This document shows, in pieces, positions 7,426 through 15,907 of a DNA stretch of 64,000 nt. The notes under the pieces are model-generated. The model made no database searches. It saw nothing but the letters and a program-made list of their open reading frames with translations, and was not told the DNA's origin. How positions within the stretch are numbered: the stretch's first letter is position 1; every line of letters starts with the position of its first letter. Made by a program: the position numbers and the translations under genes. This DNA comes from Elusimicrobiota bacterium (lineage in GTDB: Bacteria; Elusimicrobiota; Elusimicrobia; FEN-1173), in NCBI GenBank assembly GCA_016715645.1, contig JADJZR010000003.1, forward strand, positions 291,265 to 355,264. The letters run 5' to 3'.

Positions 7426-10400
7426 CTGCTTGATTTACTCCTTTCAAATAGAACTCTTTCGGTTTTCCCGCGCGCATTCACTTCTATTATTCTGGTAACC
7501 ATGGGGTTGGCCGTGAGAGTAGGTCTTTCAATTGTCTCCCAGACGCTTCGCGGCCGGACTTCATTTCCAAGGAAAACCCGCGCTGTCCCAGAAGCGTTTT
7601 CAGCATAGACCCTGGAAACAACAGCCCAGGCATCTGGAGCGACGCTCCATTCAGGCATTTTGATTCCCTGTCGATCCAATAATTTTTCCAATGTTACCGC
7701 ACCCTGTTCATTTGCGAACTGCCTCGCGGGGTTTTCAACGCCATCTTTGTTAACTCTCCCTGACCAAAAATGTGCCTCGTCTGGCCTTGTTGCCAGCGCC
7801 TTATTCAATCTTTCCCATGATACAGGTTGATTGGTTCTGCTGTCTCGAATTCCAAGAGTGTCAAAGTTTTTAGGTTTCTTGGCCGCCAAAGTCGGGGGTA
7901 TCTTGTATTCAAGTTCGAGAAACTTTTTTGAAGGCTGCATTACACTTTCTCGTCCTTCAGCTAACTGCGGAGGACCCGCGGGGGTCTTGGGAACGGCTTC
8001 CGGGACGGCGAGTTCAGGAGTTGAATTTCGCGCCTCCGGAGGGAGAGTATTTGTGGTCTTTGATGCAGGCGATACCTGCGAACGGGCAGGGGGGGTGACA
8101 ACCGCATTGGGCTCTTGAACGGTCGGCTTAATTTCTGGGGTTAAATTCTGCGCCTGCGGAGCGGAGGGGGCCTGAGATTTCCCAGCTACTCCCAAAGCCT
8201 TGATAGCGACGGGTGGGCCCACCAATACATGCCCCGCCTCACTCTGAGCCACTTTTTGGGTTCCTTGCATAATCTCTTTGAACCCTGCTTTGAATCCTTG
8301 AACCGCCTGGCCGATGCTTTGGTTGCCTCCGATCCGGGCCGCCCACTCCTTTTCAAGCGAGGCGACTCGCTTGCTTGTGGCCACTCGGCCGCCCACCAGC
8401 ATCCCTGATGTGATCCCCATAAATCCGGAAAGGTCTTCGTTCACCCCGGCGGCCTGGAGACCTTGGTCAGCAACGAACCCTGCCGCAAATCCGGAAACTG
8501 ACGATACCGGGAATACCACCATCAACCCAACCCCTGCCGCTTTTCCCAACGCGTTGGCCACTTTGGTGGCACCAAGCCCAACATAGCCCACAGCCATCAT
8601 CGTTTTTGGAGACGTCTCCGCATACGTTGACAACGTGTTGAACACGTAGAAATCCGCCGCTTCGCTCGACGCTTCCTTCAAAGTCGTCTGCGGATGAGCG
8701 GCGGCAACAGATATCCGGTCGCTCAGTTTGCCGGGCCCGGCGCCTAGCACTTTGTCTTTGGCAATTTCAATCGACAGGGCCCAATCCAAGGCCCGGTCTG
8801 CATCAACCGCGCCCGCTTCCACCAAGGTCACCAACGTCTCTTGCGCGTGGCTCGCCCGATCGGCAAAAACCTTTTTCTCCGGCGCGGGAAACCATTCATA
8901 CCCTTTTGCCGCGGCTTCCATCGTTATTGGTTTTCCCACCAAGTCCCCCACATCCACAACCTTATTAACGGCGGAAAGGTCAGTCGTCAGGGCCCGGATT
9001 TCTTTAAAGAACCCTTTCGTCATTTCCGCTTGGACCGCTAAGGTTTCTGAGCGGGCCTTAAAAACCTCTGTCCGAACCGTAAGATCTGGGAGAGCCTCCG
9101 CCACTTCCTGATAATTGCCGACCTTCATGTTTTCGGTCACTTGGCTGGACAACACACCTAAGGAATTGGCTTCCTGACGAAGGGATTTCAAATCGTCAGG
9201 TTCTTGGAAAACAGCCACATCCGTCTGTCCCGTCGCTCGGGCCATGTAAGTCAATAAGCTTTGGGACGCCACCGCCCCGTTGCTGAAATCCCGTTCGGCC
9301 TTCGTAAATTGCCCTTTGGCTTCGGCAAGTCTTCCGCCCACCGAAGTCAACTTTTGCTCAACCTGGTTAAGGTCAATCACCGGTTTAGATTCTTGCACGA
9401 ACAACCGCTTGTCCTTGCTTTGAACCTCCGCACTTTTTAAGTTCATCACAGCCGAATCAACAACAAAGGTCGCGCGGATTAAGTTGGCCGGACTTGATAA
9501 GTCCAACGTCTCGCCCAAGGCGCCATCCAACTGAACCTGCGCCCCCACAAATTGGAATTTACCGACAGTTGCCCCTGCGGGCGTCTTGGCCGCGCCCTTA
9601 AACGTCATGTCCCCGCCCAACAGTTTGCCGAACCCTTCGATTGTCACGGGGGCTTGGATCTTCATGGTCATTCCCACAGCCAACCGGTCAAAGTCCAACC
9701 CCACCGGTTTCACTTTCCCTCCATCGTCGATAAACCGGACAGGCAAGTCGCCGCCCTCCCGAACAATTCCACCGAAGTTCGAGACGAAAGCAGTGCCTTC
9801 AACCAGTCGAAGGCCGTTGCCTTCCTGTTTAAACGTCGATCCCGGTTCCCAGGTTTCTCCAAGGGCGATGGTTTTGCCGTTGCGGGTTTCCAATACCCCC
9901 GGAGATACTTCCACCAAATTCTTGAATGATTCATTCAATCCTTGGGGTGGGGCCGTCACAGCCGTTTCCGGCTTTTTGTTCAATCCAAAGATGTTTTGGG
10001 CGAGATTAACGATCCCATCCCCGATTTTCTTAAATACCGCCAAGACACCAGCCCCAATCCCTTTGATGACAGAGCCAACGGACTGGATGAATGTTGGTTT
10101 TTGGACAGAGGGAGTTGTTTCCAGCTTGACGACAGGTTTCGTGGTGACATCCGAAACTTTGACCTGGGGGGAATATTGAAATCGAATCGGAGGCTGGTAG
10201 GTTAGGTTAAGTTTGGGCGGCTCGTATCGGATAGAGTTGAAGTTCAGGTTGGACGGCCCCACAAAACTCTGTATCCGAGCCCGAGCCTGTTGCATCTGCC
10301 GATCAAAGTCGGAAGCGGAATATCCACCCCGAGAACCGTAGTTACTGCTGTAAGTGTTGCCGTAATAATCGTCGTTATCACGAGCAAAAACAGGGACAAA

Positions 10401-10487
10401 CTCTAAACCGACAAGCGTAAAACAGAGCGCAAGGGAAAAAAATCTATTTAGTTGAGTCTTGAAATAAAAACATTTATAAATCAGCAT
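7422..10487 (-). CDS. Large secreted polymorphic toxin
   Basis: This 1021-residue protein has an N-terminal hydrophobic signal (RFFSLALCFTLVGLEFVPVF), a Tyr/Ser/Asn-rich segment (residues about 35-60), and a largely helical body. A Gly/Ala-rich hydrophobic stretch (about 625-680: MAVGYVGLGATKV onwards) might insert in membranes. A Pro/Ser/Thr-rich linker (about 755-865) precedes a C-terminal tip from about residue 880. The tip contains FWSGRVNKDG, TLEKLLDRQGIKMPEWSV, YAENASGTARVFLGNEVRP and VWETIERPTL. This modular layout, with an Imm74-like gene overlapping the stop codon, is the classic polymorphic toxin arrangement. No RHS, hemagglutinin or VgrG repeats are seen, so the delivery route is unclear; Sec export followed by an unknown step is the simplest reading. 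The tip's enzymatic activity is not identified. Confidence 0.7.
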   Translation of the reverse strand: MLIYKCFYFKTQLNRFFSLALCFTLVGLEFVPVFARDNDDYYGNTYSSNYGSRGGYSASDFDRQMQQARARIQSFVGPSNLNFNSIRYEPPKLNLTYQPPIRFQYSPQVKVSDVTTKPVVKLETTPSVQKPTFIQSVGSVIKGIGAGVLAVFKKIGDGIVNLAQNIFGLNKKPETAVTAPPQGLNESFKNLVEVSPGVLETRNGKTIALGETWEPGSTFKQEGNGLRLVEGTAFVSNFGGIVREGGDLPVRFIDDGGKVKPVGLDFDRLAVGMTMKIQAPVTIEGFGKLLGGDMTFKGAAKTPAGATVGKFQFVGAQVQLDGALGETLDLSSPANLIRATFVVDSAVMNLKSAEVQSKDKRLFVQESKPVIDLNQVEQKLTSVGGRLAEAKGQFTKAERDFSNGAVASQSLLTYMARATGQTDVAVFQEPDDLKSLRQEANSLGVLSSQVTENMKVGNYQEVAEALPDLTVRTEVFKARSETLAVQAEMTKGFFKEIRALTTDLSAVNKVVDVGDLVGKPITMEAAAKGYEWFPAPEKKVFADRASHAQETLVTLVEAGAVDADRALDWALSIEIAKDKVLGAGPGKLSDRISVAAAHPQTTLKEASSEAADFYVFNTLSTYAETSPKTMMAVGYVGLGATKVANALGKAAGVGLMVVFPVSSVSGFAAGFVADQGLQAAGVNEDLSGFMGITSGMLVGGRVATSKRVASLEKEWAARIGGNQSIGQAVQGFKAGFKEIMQGTQKVAQSEAGHVLVGPPVAIKALGVAGKSQAPSAPQAQNLTPEIKPTVQEPNAVVTPPARSQVSPASKTTNTLPPEARNSTPELAVPEAVPKTPAGPPQLAEGRESVMQPSKKFLELEYKIPPTLAAKKPKNFDTLGIRDSRTNQPVSWERLNKALATRPDEAHFWSGRVNKDGVENPARQFANEQGAVTLEKLLDRQGIKMPEWSVAPDAWAVVSRVYAENASGTARVFLGNEVRPRSVWETIERPTLTANPMVTRIIEVNARGKTERVLFERSKSSR

Positions 10488-10573
10488 AACGCCCCAAAAT
10501 AAATTTTTCGATATAACCGTTCTACCAATATTTTAAAGCTATAAAATTTGTACGCTGTTTCCCCCTAGAAAAA

Positions 10574-10587
10574 TTACCGTACGGTAA
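10574..10587. promoter_or_regulatory. Palindromic operator-like site 1 (TTACCGTACGGTAA)
   Basis: A perfect 14-bp palindrome 87 bp upstream of the toxin start codon, in an AT-rich intergenic region. Its form resembles TetR-type or other helix-turn-helix dimer sites. The centre is exactly 50 bp from the second site. Confidence 0.6.
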
Positions 10588-10595
10588 AAATAGCA

Positions 10596-10620
10596 TTTCT
10601 TTTCGTAAAAAATGAACAAA
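10596..10620 (-). promoter_or_regulatory. Tentative toxin-gene promoter
   Basis: On the minus strand TTGTTC is followed about 18 bp later by TGCTAT/TATTTT within a run of A and T between the two operator-like palindromes. The match to sigma-70 boxes is loose, but the position between both sites would let a repressor occlude it. Confidence 0.3.
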
Positions 10621-10623
10621 ATA

Positions 10624-10637
10624 TTACCGCTCGGTAA
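10624..10637. promoter_or_regulatory. Palindromic operator-like site 2 (TTACCGCTCGGTAA)
   Basis: Same half-sites as site 1 (TTACCG and CGGTAA) with CT replacing TA in the centre. Located 137 bp upstream of the toxin start. The rest of the 10488-10721 gap is AT-rich near the toxin and shows no gene. Confidence 0.55.
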
Positions 10638-10721
10638 TAAAAAAAACTTGGGTTCCCGATAGAATTGTCCGGGGATGACGGGGAAAGGAGAGGCGCCGGA
10701 ACCGGATCTGTTACAAAAAAC

Positions 10722-10943
10722 CTATTCTTCGGCGGGAGTCGATGATTCTTCGAGTTTTTGCATCACCCGTTTGACTTGAAGTTCGGTGTCTTTGAGGCGT
10801 TTTTGGCAAAACTCGATCAGTTCGGCGGCGCGTTTCACTTTTTCGGACAAATCGTCCACGTCCACTTCGCCCTGGTCCAGGGCTTCCAGGATTTTTTGGA
10901 GTTCCTCGTAAGCGACTGCGTATCCTTCGGATTTTTTGGTCAT
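10722..10943 (-). CDS. xseB: Exodeoxyribonuclease VII small subunit
   Basis: This 73-residue protein has the XseB helical hairpin: YEELQKILEALDQGEVDVDD, then LSEKVKRAAELIEFCQKRL. XseB binds XseA to form exonuclease VII, which degrades single-stranded DNA. The ATG at 10943 sits one base after the xseA stop codon, so the pair is translated together. The size and motif are typical. Confidence 0.9.
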   Translation of the reverse strand: MTKKSEGYAVAYEELQKILEALDQGEVDVDDLSEKVKRAAELIEFCQKRLKDTELQVKRVMQKLEESSTPAEE

Positions 10944-10944
10944 T

Positions 10945-12285
10945 TTAGTCCTTCTTTTTGGCCAGCACGTTGGCGGTCACCAATCCGTCCGACAATCGCG
11001 CTTGGATAAACTCGCCCACCTGCACCGACCGGACACTTTTGGCGATCCGACCCCCGGCGTAGATCAGGCTGTATCCCCGCGCCAAAATCCGGCGTGGGTC
11101 TTTCAATTCGCACTCTTTTCGAAACCCTTCCAGCCGGTCCCCGTGGGAACGGAGCGTGGTTTTCACGCTCCCGCCCAGACGGACCGGAGCGTTCCCCAAT
11201 CGATCTTCCAACAAAGCGAGTCGCTGTCGGGCCGAAGCCCGCAACCGGTCCAACAGAGCCCCAAGCGAATTTTTTGAGAGGGCCACAAAGTGTCCGGCGC
11301 TTTCACGCCAGGCCCGGGCCGACTCGGTTAGCGCCCGGGATTCCCGATCCAAACGTTCGTGGGCGGCGTCCCGTAGCGAGCGGGCCGATTCCGATAGAGC
11401 GGTTTCCACAGCGCGGGTTATCTCGATTAAAAACTGGGCCGCCGCCGTGGGAGTCTTCCGGCTCGTGTGGGCTACCAGGTCGGCCACGGAAAGGTCGATC
11501 TCGTGGCCGATCCCGGTGAGGACCGGTTTCGGGCACACCGCCACCGCCCGGGCCACCTTTTCTTTATCAAACCAGATCAAATCCGAGCGGGACCCGCCCC
11601 CTCGAATCAACACGATCACGTCCACCTCAGGCACCCGCGCTAATCGGGCCAGGGCCCGGGGAACATCCACTTCCGTTTCCGACCCTTGCATGCGGGCGTC
11701 CACAAAGTGAATCTGAAACCCGAAACCCGAAACTCGGAGCTCTTCCACAAAGTCGTGATACGCCGCGCTGCCATCGGACGTCACCAGACCGATGTCCAGA
11801 GGAAGCAGGGGGAAAAAAGCCTCCCGGTTGCGGTCAAAAAGGCCTGTGCGCTTTAACGATTCGATCAGTTCCCGGCGTGCCCGTTCCATGTCGCCCAGCG
11901 TGAAATGGGGGTCCACATCCAACACTTTCAACTGAAGATTGGCCCGGGGCCAATAGAAATCGATCTTGCAAAGAAGTTTCACTTGGAGACCGTCTTGAAA
12001 TTTCAAATCACCGGCGACGTCCAACAGTTTGGCTTTCATGGCGTTGTGGACGTCGCCCCACACCAGGGCTTTGATACCCGCTTTGACCGTGTCCGAGCCG
12101 GGCTCTTTTTCGATCAGCTCGAAGTAGATTTGGCCCCACCGCCGTTGGCTGGCTTTGGACGCGTCTCGGTCATAGCCTTGAACCTCGCCCACGACCCAAA
12201 ACGCGTCCGAAAAACTTTGTTCCAGAGCCGCCCCAATGGCGCGGTTGACTTGGCTGACAGTCAAAGACTTTTTTTCATCGTCCAT
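10945..12285 (-). CDS. xseA: Exodeoxyribonuclease VII large subunit
   Basis: The chosen start MDDEKKSLTVSQVNRAIGAA gives 446 residues, the usual XseA length; a longer upstream frame lacks family similarity. The N-terminal OB-fold (about 8-105) contains FWVVGEVQGY and YFELIEK. The catalytic domain includes GLVTSDGSAAYHDFVEEL, IVLIRGGGSRSDL and TGIGHEIDLSVADLVAHTS. A long coiled coil and the C-terminal ILARGYSLIY follow. The start lies 11 bp inside the end of the upstream unknown gene, so translation is coupled; xseB follows directly. Confidence 0.95.
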   Translation of the reverse strand: MDDEKKSLTVSQVNRAIGAALEQSFSDAFWVVGEVQGYDRDASKASQRRWGQIYFELIEKEPGSDTVKAGIKALVWGDVHNAMKAKLLDVAGDLKFQDGLQVKLLCKIDFYWPRANLQLKVLDVDPHFTLGDMERARRELIESLKRTGLFDRNREAFFPLLPLDIGLVTSDGSAAYHDFVEELRVSGFGFQIHFVDARMQGSETEVDVPRALARLARVPEVDVIVLIRGGGSRSDLIWFDKEKVARAVAVCPKPVLTGIGHEIDLSVADLVAHTSRKTPTAAAQFLIEITRAVETALSESARSLRDAAHERLDRESRALTESARAWRESAGHFVALSKNSLGALLDRLRASARQRLALLEDRLGNAPVRLGGSVKTTLRSHGDRLEGFRKECELKDPRRILARGYSLIYAGGRIAKSVRSVQVGEFIQARLSDGLVTANVLAKKKD

Positions 12286-13231
12286 GGCTTTTTTCCAATG
12301 CCAGTAACCACCGGGATTCCCGGTCCAGATCGGACTCTTCGTCATACACCGAAAACGGCCGCCCCGCCACCCATTCCCGAGCGCCACGACCCAACAACCC
12401 CTGGGGCGCGTTCCGTTGAAACAGAATCAACAATCGGCGAAGGTTGTCCGGCCCACCCGCGCCCTTATCGGCCCCCAAACCGGAAAAATCGAACCCAGCG
12501 GGAATCAACCGCCATCGTTTTCCTTCCGCAAAAACATCAAGAAAAAGAAGCCATTCGGTTTCCGTGACCGTCTTTTTGGATTCCTTGCTCCCGCCCAATC
12601 CAATCGGAACGCCCGTGGACAACATCACGCCAATACCCAGGATCTTACGACCGATGGAACTGTCGACTTTGGTTGTTTTTGTGACCAGGGAATCACGGCG
12701 GAGGTTAGCCACGGACAGCAACCGAATACGGGAAAGCTCGAGCGGGCACGGGACGGACGGGATCCCCACCCTTAAATCCACTTGCCCCTCGGAAAAAAAA
12801 GCTCCGTGCGCGGACACCGGATCAATCCTTGCGGGAACCTCGGTCTCGGCCACGACCATCGTTTTAATTCCCGCACCGGCGGCTTTATCCGCCAAGGTCC
12901 GGGCCGATGTTTCGTCCAGGTTTTCCCCCAGAAACCCCCACGCCCGACGAGCCAGCCGCTGGGCGTCAATGAATGGAATTCCTTTTTCGGCGGAAAAAAA
13001 CCGAGCCAGAACGCCCGGATCGGCGCCGGCGGGGTCAGCCAACAGAACGGTGAATAAAAAACGCTCGGCCCCCACCCGCCCCCCCCAAAAAGGGGCCCCT
13101 GCCGCCCCGGGGGCCCGGCCCCCGGGGGGGGCCCCCCAGGGGAGAGGGATTTGTTTTCCCCCCCTTCCCCTCGGGGGGGGGGGGGGGCGGGGGGGGGGAT
13201 GAGGGACCTGGTTAGTTACGAATAAATCCAC
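12275..13231 (-). CDS. Unknown conserved-looking protein with an in-frame repeat insertion
   Basis: The frame is open from a GTG at 13231 for 318 residues. Residues 5-57 are low-complexity Pro/Gly/Arg sequence encoded by a copy of the dispersed MITE-like repeat. Real protein sequence resumes at FLFTVLLADPAGADPGVLAR. Removing the repeat plus one target duplication (168 bp, 56 codons) reconstructs a plausible start, V-D-L-F-T-V-L-L-A-D. The body is soluble; it contains LARRAWGFLGENLDETSART, GIKTMVVAETEVP and a C-terminal LLFLDVFAEGKRWRLIPAGF followed by NLRRLLILF. I do not recognise a family. An internal GTG at 13075 could be an alternative start. The gene overlaps xseA by 11 bp, so both probably share an operon. 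Confidence 0.65.
   Translation of the reverse strand: MDLFVTNQVPHPPPRPPPPPRGRGGKQIPLPWGAPPGGRAPGAAGAPFWGGRVGAERFLFTVLLADPAGADPGVLARFFSAEKGIPFIDAQRLARRAWGFLGENLDETSARTLADKAAGAGIKTMVVAETEVPARIDPVSAHGAFFSEGQVDLRVGIPSVPCPLELSRIRLLSVANLRRDSLVTKTTKVDSSIGRKILGIGVMLSTGVPIGLGGSKESKKTVTETEWLLFLDVFAEGKRWRLIPAGFDFSGLGADKGAGGPDNLRRLLILFQRNAPQGLLGRGAREWVAGRPFSVYDEESDLDRESRWLLALEKSHGR
13060..13219. repeat. MITE-like repeat copy D, inside a coding sequence
   Basis: The left end ACGCTCGGCCCCCACCC and right end GATGAGGGACCTGGTTAGTTAC part match the repeat family's termini. The flanks GAATAAAA (13052-13059) and GAATAAAT (13220-13227) look like an 8-bp target duplication with one mismatch. The interior consists mostly of long G and C runs unlike the other copies, so its exact sequence is suspect. 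Confidence 0.65.
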
Positions 13232-13245
13232 TTGCGCCAGCCCTC

Positions 13246-15699
13246 TTATTTCCTATTCGCTGGTTTCTTCGGTTCTTCTTCAATTCCTTTCTTCAGCTTT
13301 TCGGCGGCTTCCTGGGCGCTTCGAAGCAAGCGGCCGTCCCGGTCGCCTTTGGCCAGTTTTTCCAGGGCAGGCGCCGCCCGTTCATCGCCGATTTGCGAAA
13401 GCCCGCGTACCGCCGCCATTTGAACCAAAAGCGACGGGTCGTTTAAGAGACCGATCAAATGGGTCTGAACATCTTCCCGCCCCGATCCCACCTGAACCAA
13501 ACAGCGGATCGCGGTCAACCGCCGCGTTTCGGGGACACCGTAGGCAGAGTGTTTCTTTAAGCGGGCCACCAGGTCAACGGGTTTTAACGCCGTCAGGGCT
13601 TCCAGGGCGCCGGAACGGGTTACGTCGTTCCACGAATCCCGATTGAGCGCGTTCTCAATAACGGGCAGGACCGAGGGATCCCCGTGCCGGGCCAACGCGC
13701 GAACCGCCTGGTTAAACGCGAAATAACTTTTCTCTTTTTCGAACGTCTCCAAAAGCCGATCGCGCACCGACTCTTCCCGAAACTCGCCCAGGGCATACAG
13801 GATGGCCCGACGGGCTTTGGGATGTTCCACCACGCTGTGGGCCCGCAACAACTCGTGGCCAGCGGCGGGCGTGCGGATTTGTCCCAGCGCCTGGGCCATT
13901 TCACCTTGGACATGCCAGTTTTTTTCCTTTAGAAGGGCCTTCCCCAAAACATCCACAACGGCCGGACTGCCGATTTTTCCCAACGCTTTGGCGGCGTCGG
14001 CCCGTCCCAGAACGTGGGGGTCGTCCGTTAACTGGCGAGTCCACAGGGATTGCGTCTTCGGAAAATCCACCTTTTTAAGGATCCAGTGATCCGGATCGAA
14101 CAACACCAAATCCGGTTCGGCCGCCAACTTAAATCGGAACAGGTGGGCCTTTTTCGACACTGTCTCCGTAAACCGTTTTTCCGCGGAACGGCTTCGAAAC
14201 GCGAACGTCACCGGAAGATGAAACAGCGCCGTCTCACCGTTGGTGTTTTGGGTCTGGCGCAGGCGAACGACGGCCTCTTTGCGGCGGGCGTCCCACCAAT
14301 AGCGCACGTGAAATTCCGGATGGCCCGCCCCAAACACCCATTGATCGAAAAACCGCGAGAAGTTTTTGCCCGTTGTCGCCTCAATGGCGTCCATCAGGTG
14401 GCGCGTTTCCACCACGCGCCCCCGATGACTGCGCACATACGTTCCGATGGATTTCCAAAAGTCCTTGTCGCCCAGTTGGCCGCGAATCATATGAAGCACC
14501 AGCGACCCCTTTTCGTAGAGGTGCCGATCGAAAAGGTCCGATGGCTGTTTGTACACTTTCGTCACGATGGGCCGGCGGTAATGGTCTTTGTCTTCGTCAA
14601 AGTACGCCTCGGCGTTTTGGCGCAGTTCCACGGCAAATTCGTCAGCGCCTTTATCGAATTCCGTAAACAAGGCCTCAAAATACGTGGCAAAACTTTCGTT
14701 GAGCCACGCGTGAGACCAATCCCGGCACGTCAAAAGATCGCCGAACCATTGGTGGGCCAATTCGTGGGCCACCAGCGGGTCCGAGGAAAAATCCAGGTGA
14801 GCCCGCTCGTCGTGAAGCGTTAACGCCGTCTGGGTGGTGGCGCTGGTGTTTTCCATTCCGCCAAAAATAAAGTCCACCGCCGCCACTTGGGCGTATTTGG
14901 GGTAAGCGTAGGGCACACCGATCCGCTGGGAAAAAAATTCCATCATCTTCGGCGTTTTTCCAAAGGCCCTTCGAGCGTCTTCTTCCCGTCCTTTGGGAAC
15001 ATAGTAGAGAACCGGTTTCCCCCGCCAACGATCCTTGATTTCGGAAAATTCGCCCACCGCCAACGTCACCAAATACGTCGCGTGGGGAATGTCCTGTTTC
15101 CAATGAAAAAGGGTGTCGCGACCCATCGCCGATTTTCGAACCAGCCGGCCGTTGGATACCGCCGTAAACCCCCGCGGAACCCGCACGCGCATTTCCGTGG
15201 TGGTCCGATCCTGGGGCGCGTCGTGGGAAGGAAACCAGTAACGGGAATATTCATCTTCCCCCTGCGTCCAAACCTGAACCGGTTTGTTGGGATAAAACCG
15301 GTCCGGCCCGACAAAATAAAGGCCTAAAGGCGGTTTCGTGACACGGTAGTGGATGGCCACATCCACTCGCCGCCCCCGCGCGACCGGGGGGTCAAAAACG
15401 ACCGTGATCTTTTTTCCGTCGTACTTAAATTCCGTCGCGCGCCCCTCGCGGGTCACGGAAACACCTTTGAAACCAACCGCGTCGAAGACCATCCGGTCGG
15501 CTTTTTCGGCCATGGCTTCCAGGGTGGTGGTGCAGGTTCCGCTCAACGTTTTTTTGTCCAGGTCCAGCTTGAGGTCCAAAGCGATGTGGTGAGTGTCAAA
15601 CGTGCGGTCCGGCGCGTATCGGGCTTCGGACCCCTTGATCGTAAACCGTCCGTCAGCCGTGGCCGCGCACGATCGGCATCCCATCTGCTCTTCAAACAT
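13246..15699 (-). CDS. M1-family zinc aminopeptidase with C-terminal HEAT repeats
   Basis: This 817-residue protein starts at an ATG with GGAGG just upstream. The M1 N-terminal beta domain covers about residues 30-210. The GGMENTSATT exopeptidase motif and the zinc site HELAHQWFGD (near residue 312) followed by NESFATYFE form the catalytic core. From about residue 560 a series of helical HEAT-like repeats (LGRADAAKALGKIGSPAVVD, then QMAAVRGLSQIGDERAAPAL) replaces the usual ERAP1-type C-terminal domain. M1 enzymes release N-terminal residues from peptides. No convincing signal peptide is seen, so it is probably cytoplasmic. The exact substrate preference is not predictable. Confidence 0.9.
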   Translation of the reverse strand: MFEEQMGCRSCAATADGRFTIKGSEARYAPDRTFDTHHIALDLKLDLDKKTLSGTCTTTLEAMAEKADRMVFDAVGFKGVSVTREGRATEFKYDGKKITVVFDPPVARGRRVDVAIHYRVTKPPLGLYFVGPDRFYPNKPVQVWTQGEDEYSRYWFPSHDAPQDRTTTEMRVRVPRGFTAVSNGRLVRKSAMGRDTLFHWKQDIPHATYLVTLAVGEFSEIKDRWRGKPVLYYVPKGREEDARRAFGKTPKMMEFFSQRIGVPYAYPKYAQVAAVDFIFGGMENTSATTQTALTLHDERAHLDFSSDPLVAHELAHQWFGDLLTCRDWSHAWLNESFATYFEALFTEFDKGADEFAVELRQNAEAYFDEDKDHYRRPIVTKVYKQPSDLFDRHLYEKGSLVLHMIRGQLGDKDFWKSIGTYVRSHRGRVVETRHLMDAIEATTGKNFSRFFDQWVFGAGHPEFHVRYWWDARRKEAVVRLRQTQNTNGETALFHLPVTFAFRSRSAEKRFTETVSKKAHLFRFKLAAEPDLVLFDPDHWILKKVDFPKTQSLWTRQLTDDPHVLGRADAAKALGKIGSPAVVDVLGKALLKEKNWHVQGEMAQALGQIRTPAAGHELLRAHSVVEHPKARRAILYALGEFREESVRDRLLETFEKEKSYFAFNQAVRALARHGDPSVLPVIENALNRDSWNDVTRSGALEALTALKPVDLVARLKKHSAYGVPETRRLTAIRCLVQVGSGREDVQTHLIGLLNDPSLLVQMAAVRGLSQIGDERAAPALEKLAKGDRDGRLLRSAQEAAEKLKKGIEEEPKKPANRK

Positions 15700-15742
15700 A
15701 AAATCCTCCGTGGAATACTAGGTTTGACGCGGTTATTTATCG

Positions 15743-15907
15743 GTAACGCTCAGGTCCCTCATCCGCTCCTTCGGAGCACCTTCCCCCAAGAGGGGAAGGA
15801 AAACAAAGATTTTCCCTCTCCTCTTGGGAGGCTGGTCGCAGAGCTCCCAGCACCTGGGGCGGCAGAGCCGCTGATGCGAGGGCAGGGTGAGGGACCTGAG
15901 CAGATAC
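15743..15907. repeat. MITE-like repeat copy A
   Basis: A 165-bp element starting GTAACGCTCAGGTCCCTCAT and ending TGAGGGACCTGAGCAGATAC. Its interior is the reverse complement of much of copy B at 38774, including AGCTCCCAGCACC and the CCCTCTCCTCTTGGGAGG palindrome. It abuts the clpB stop codon; a target duplication is not clear. Confidence 0.75.

Noticed and set aside
12444..13202. 252-residue plus-strand ORF opposite the unknown gene and repeat copy D
   Set aside because: Its tail is encoded by the G/C homopolymers of the repeat, and it is antisense to a frame with better protein character that is coupled to xseA.
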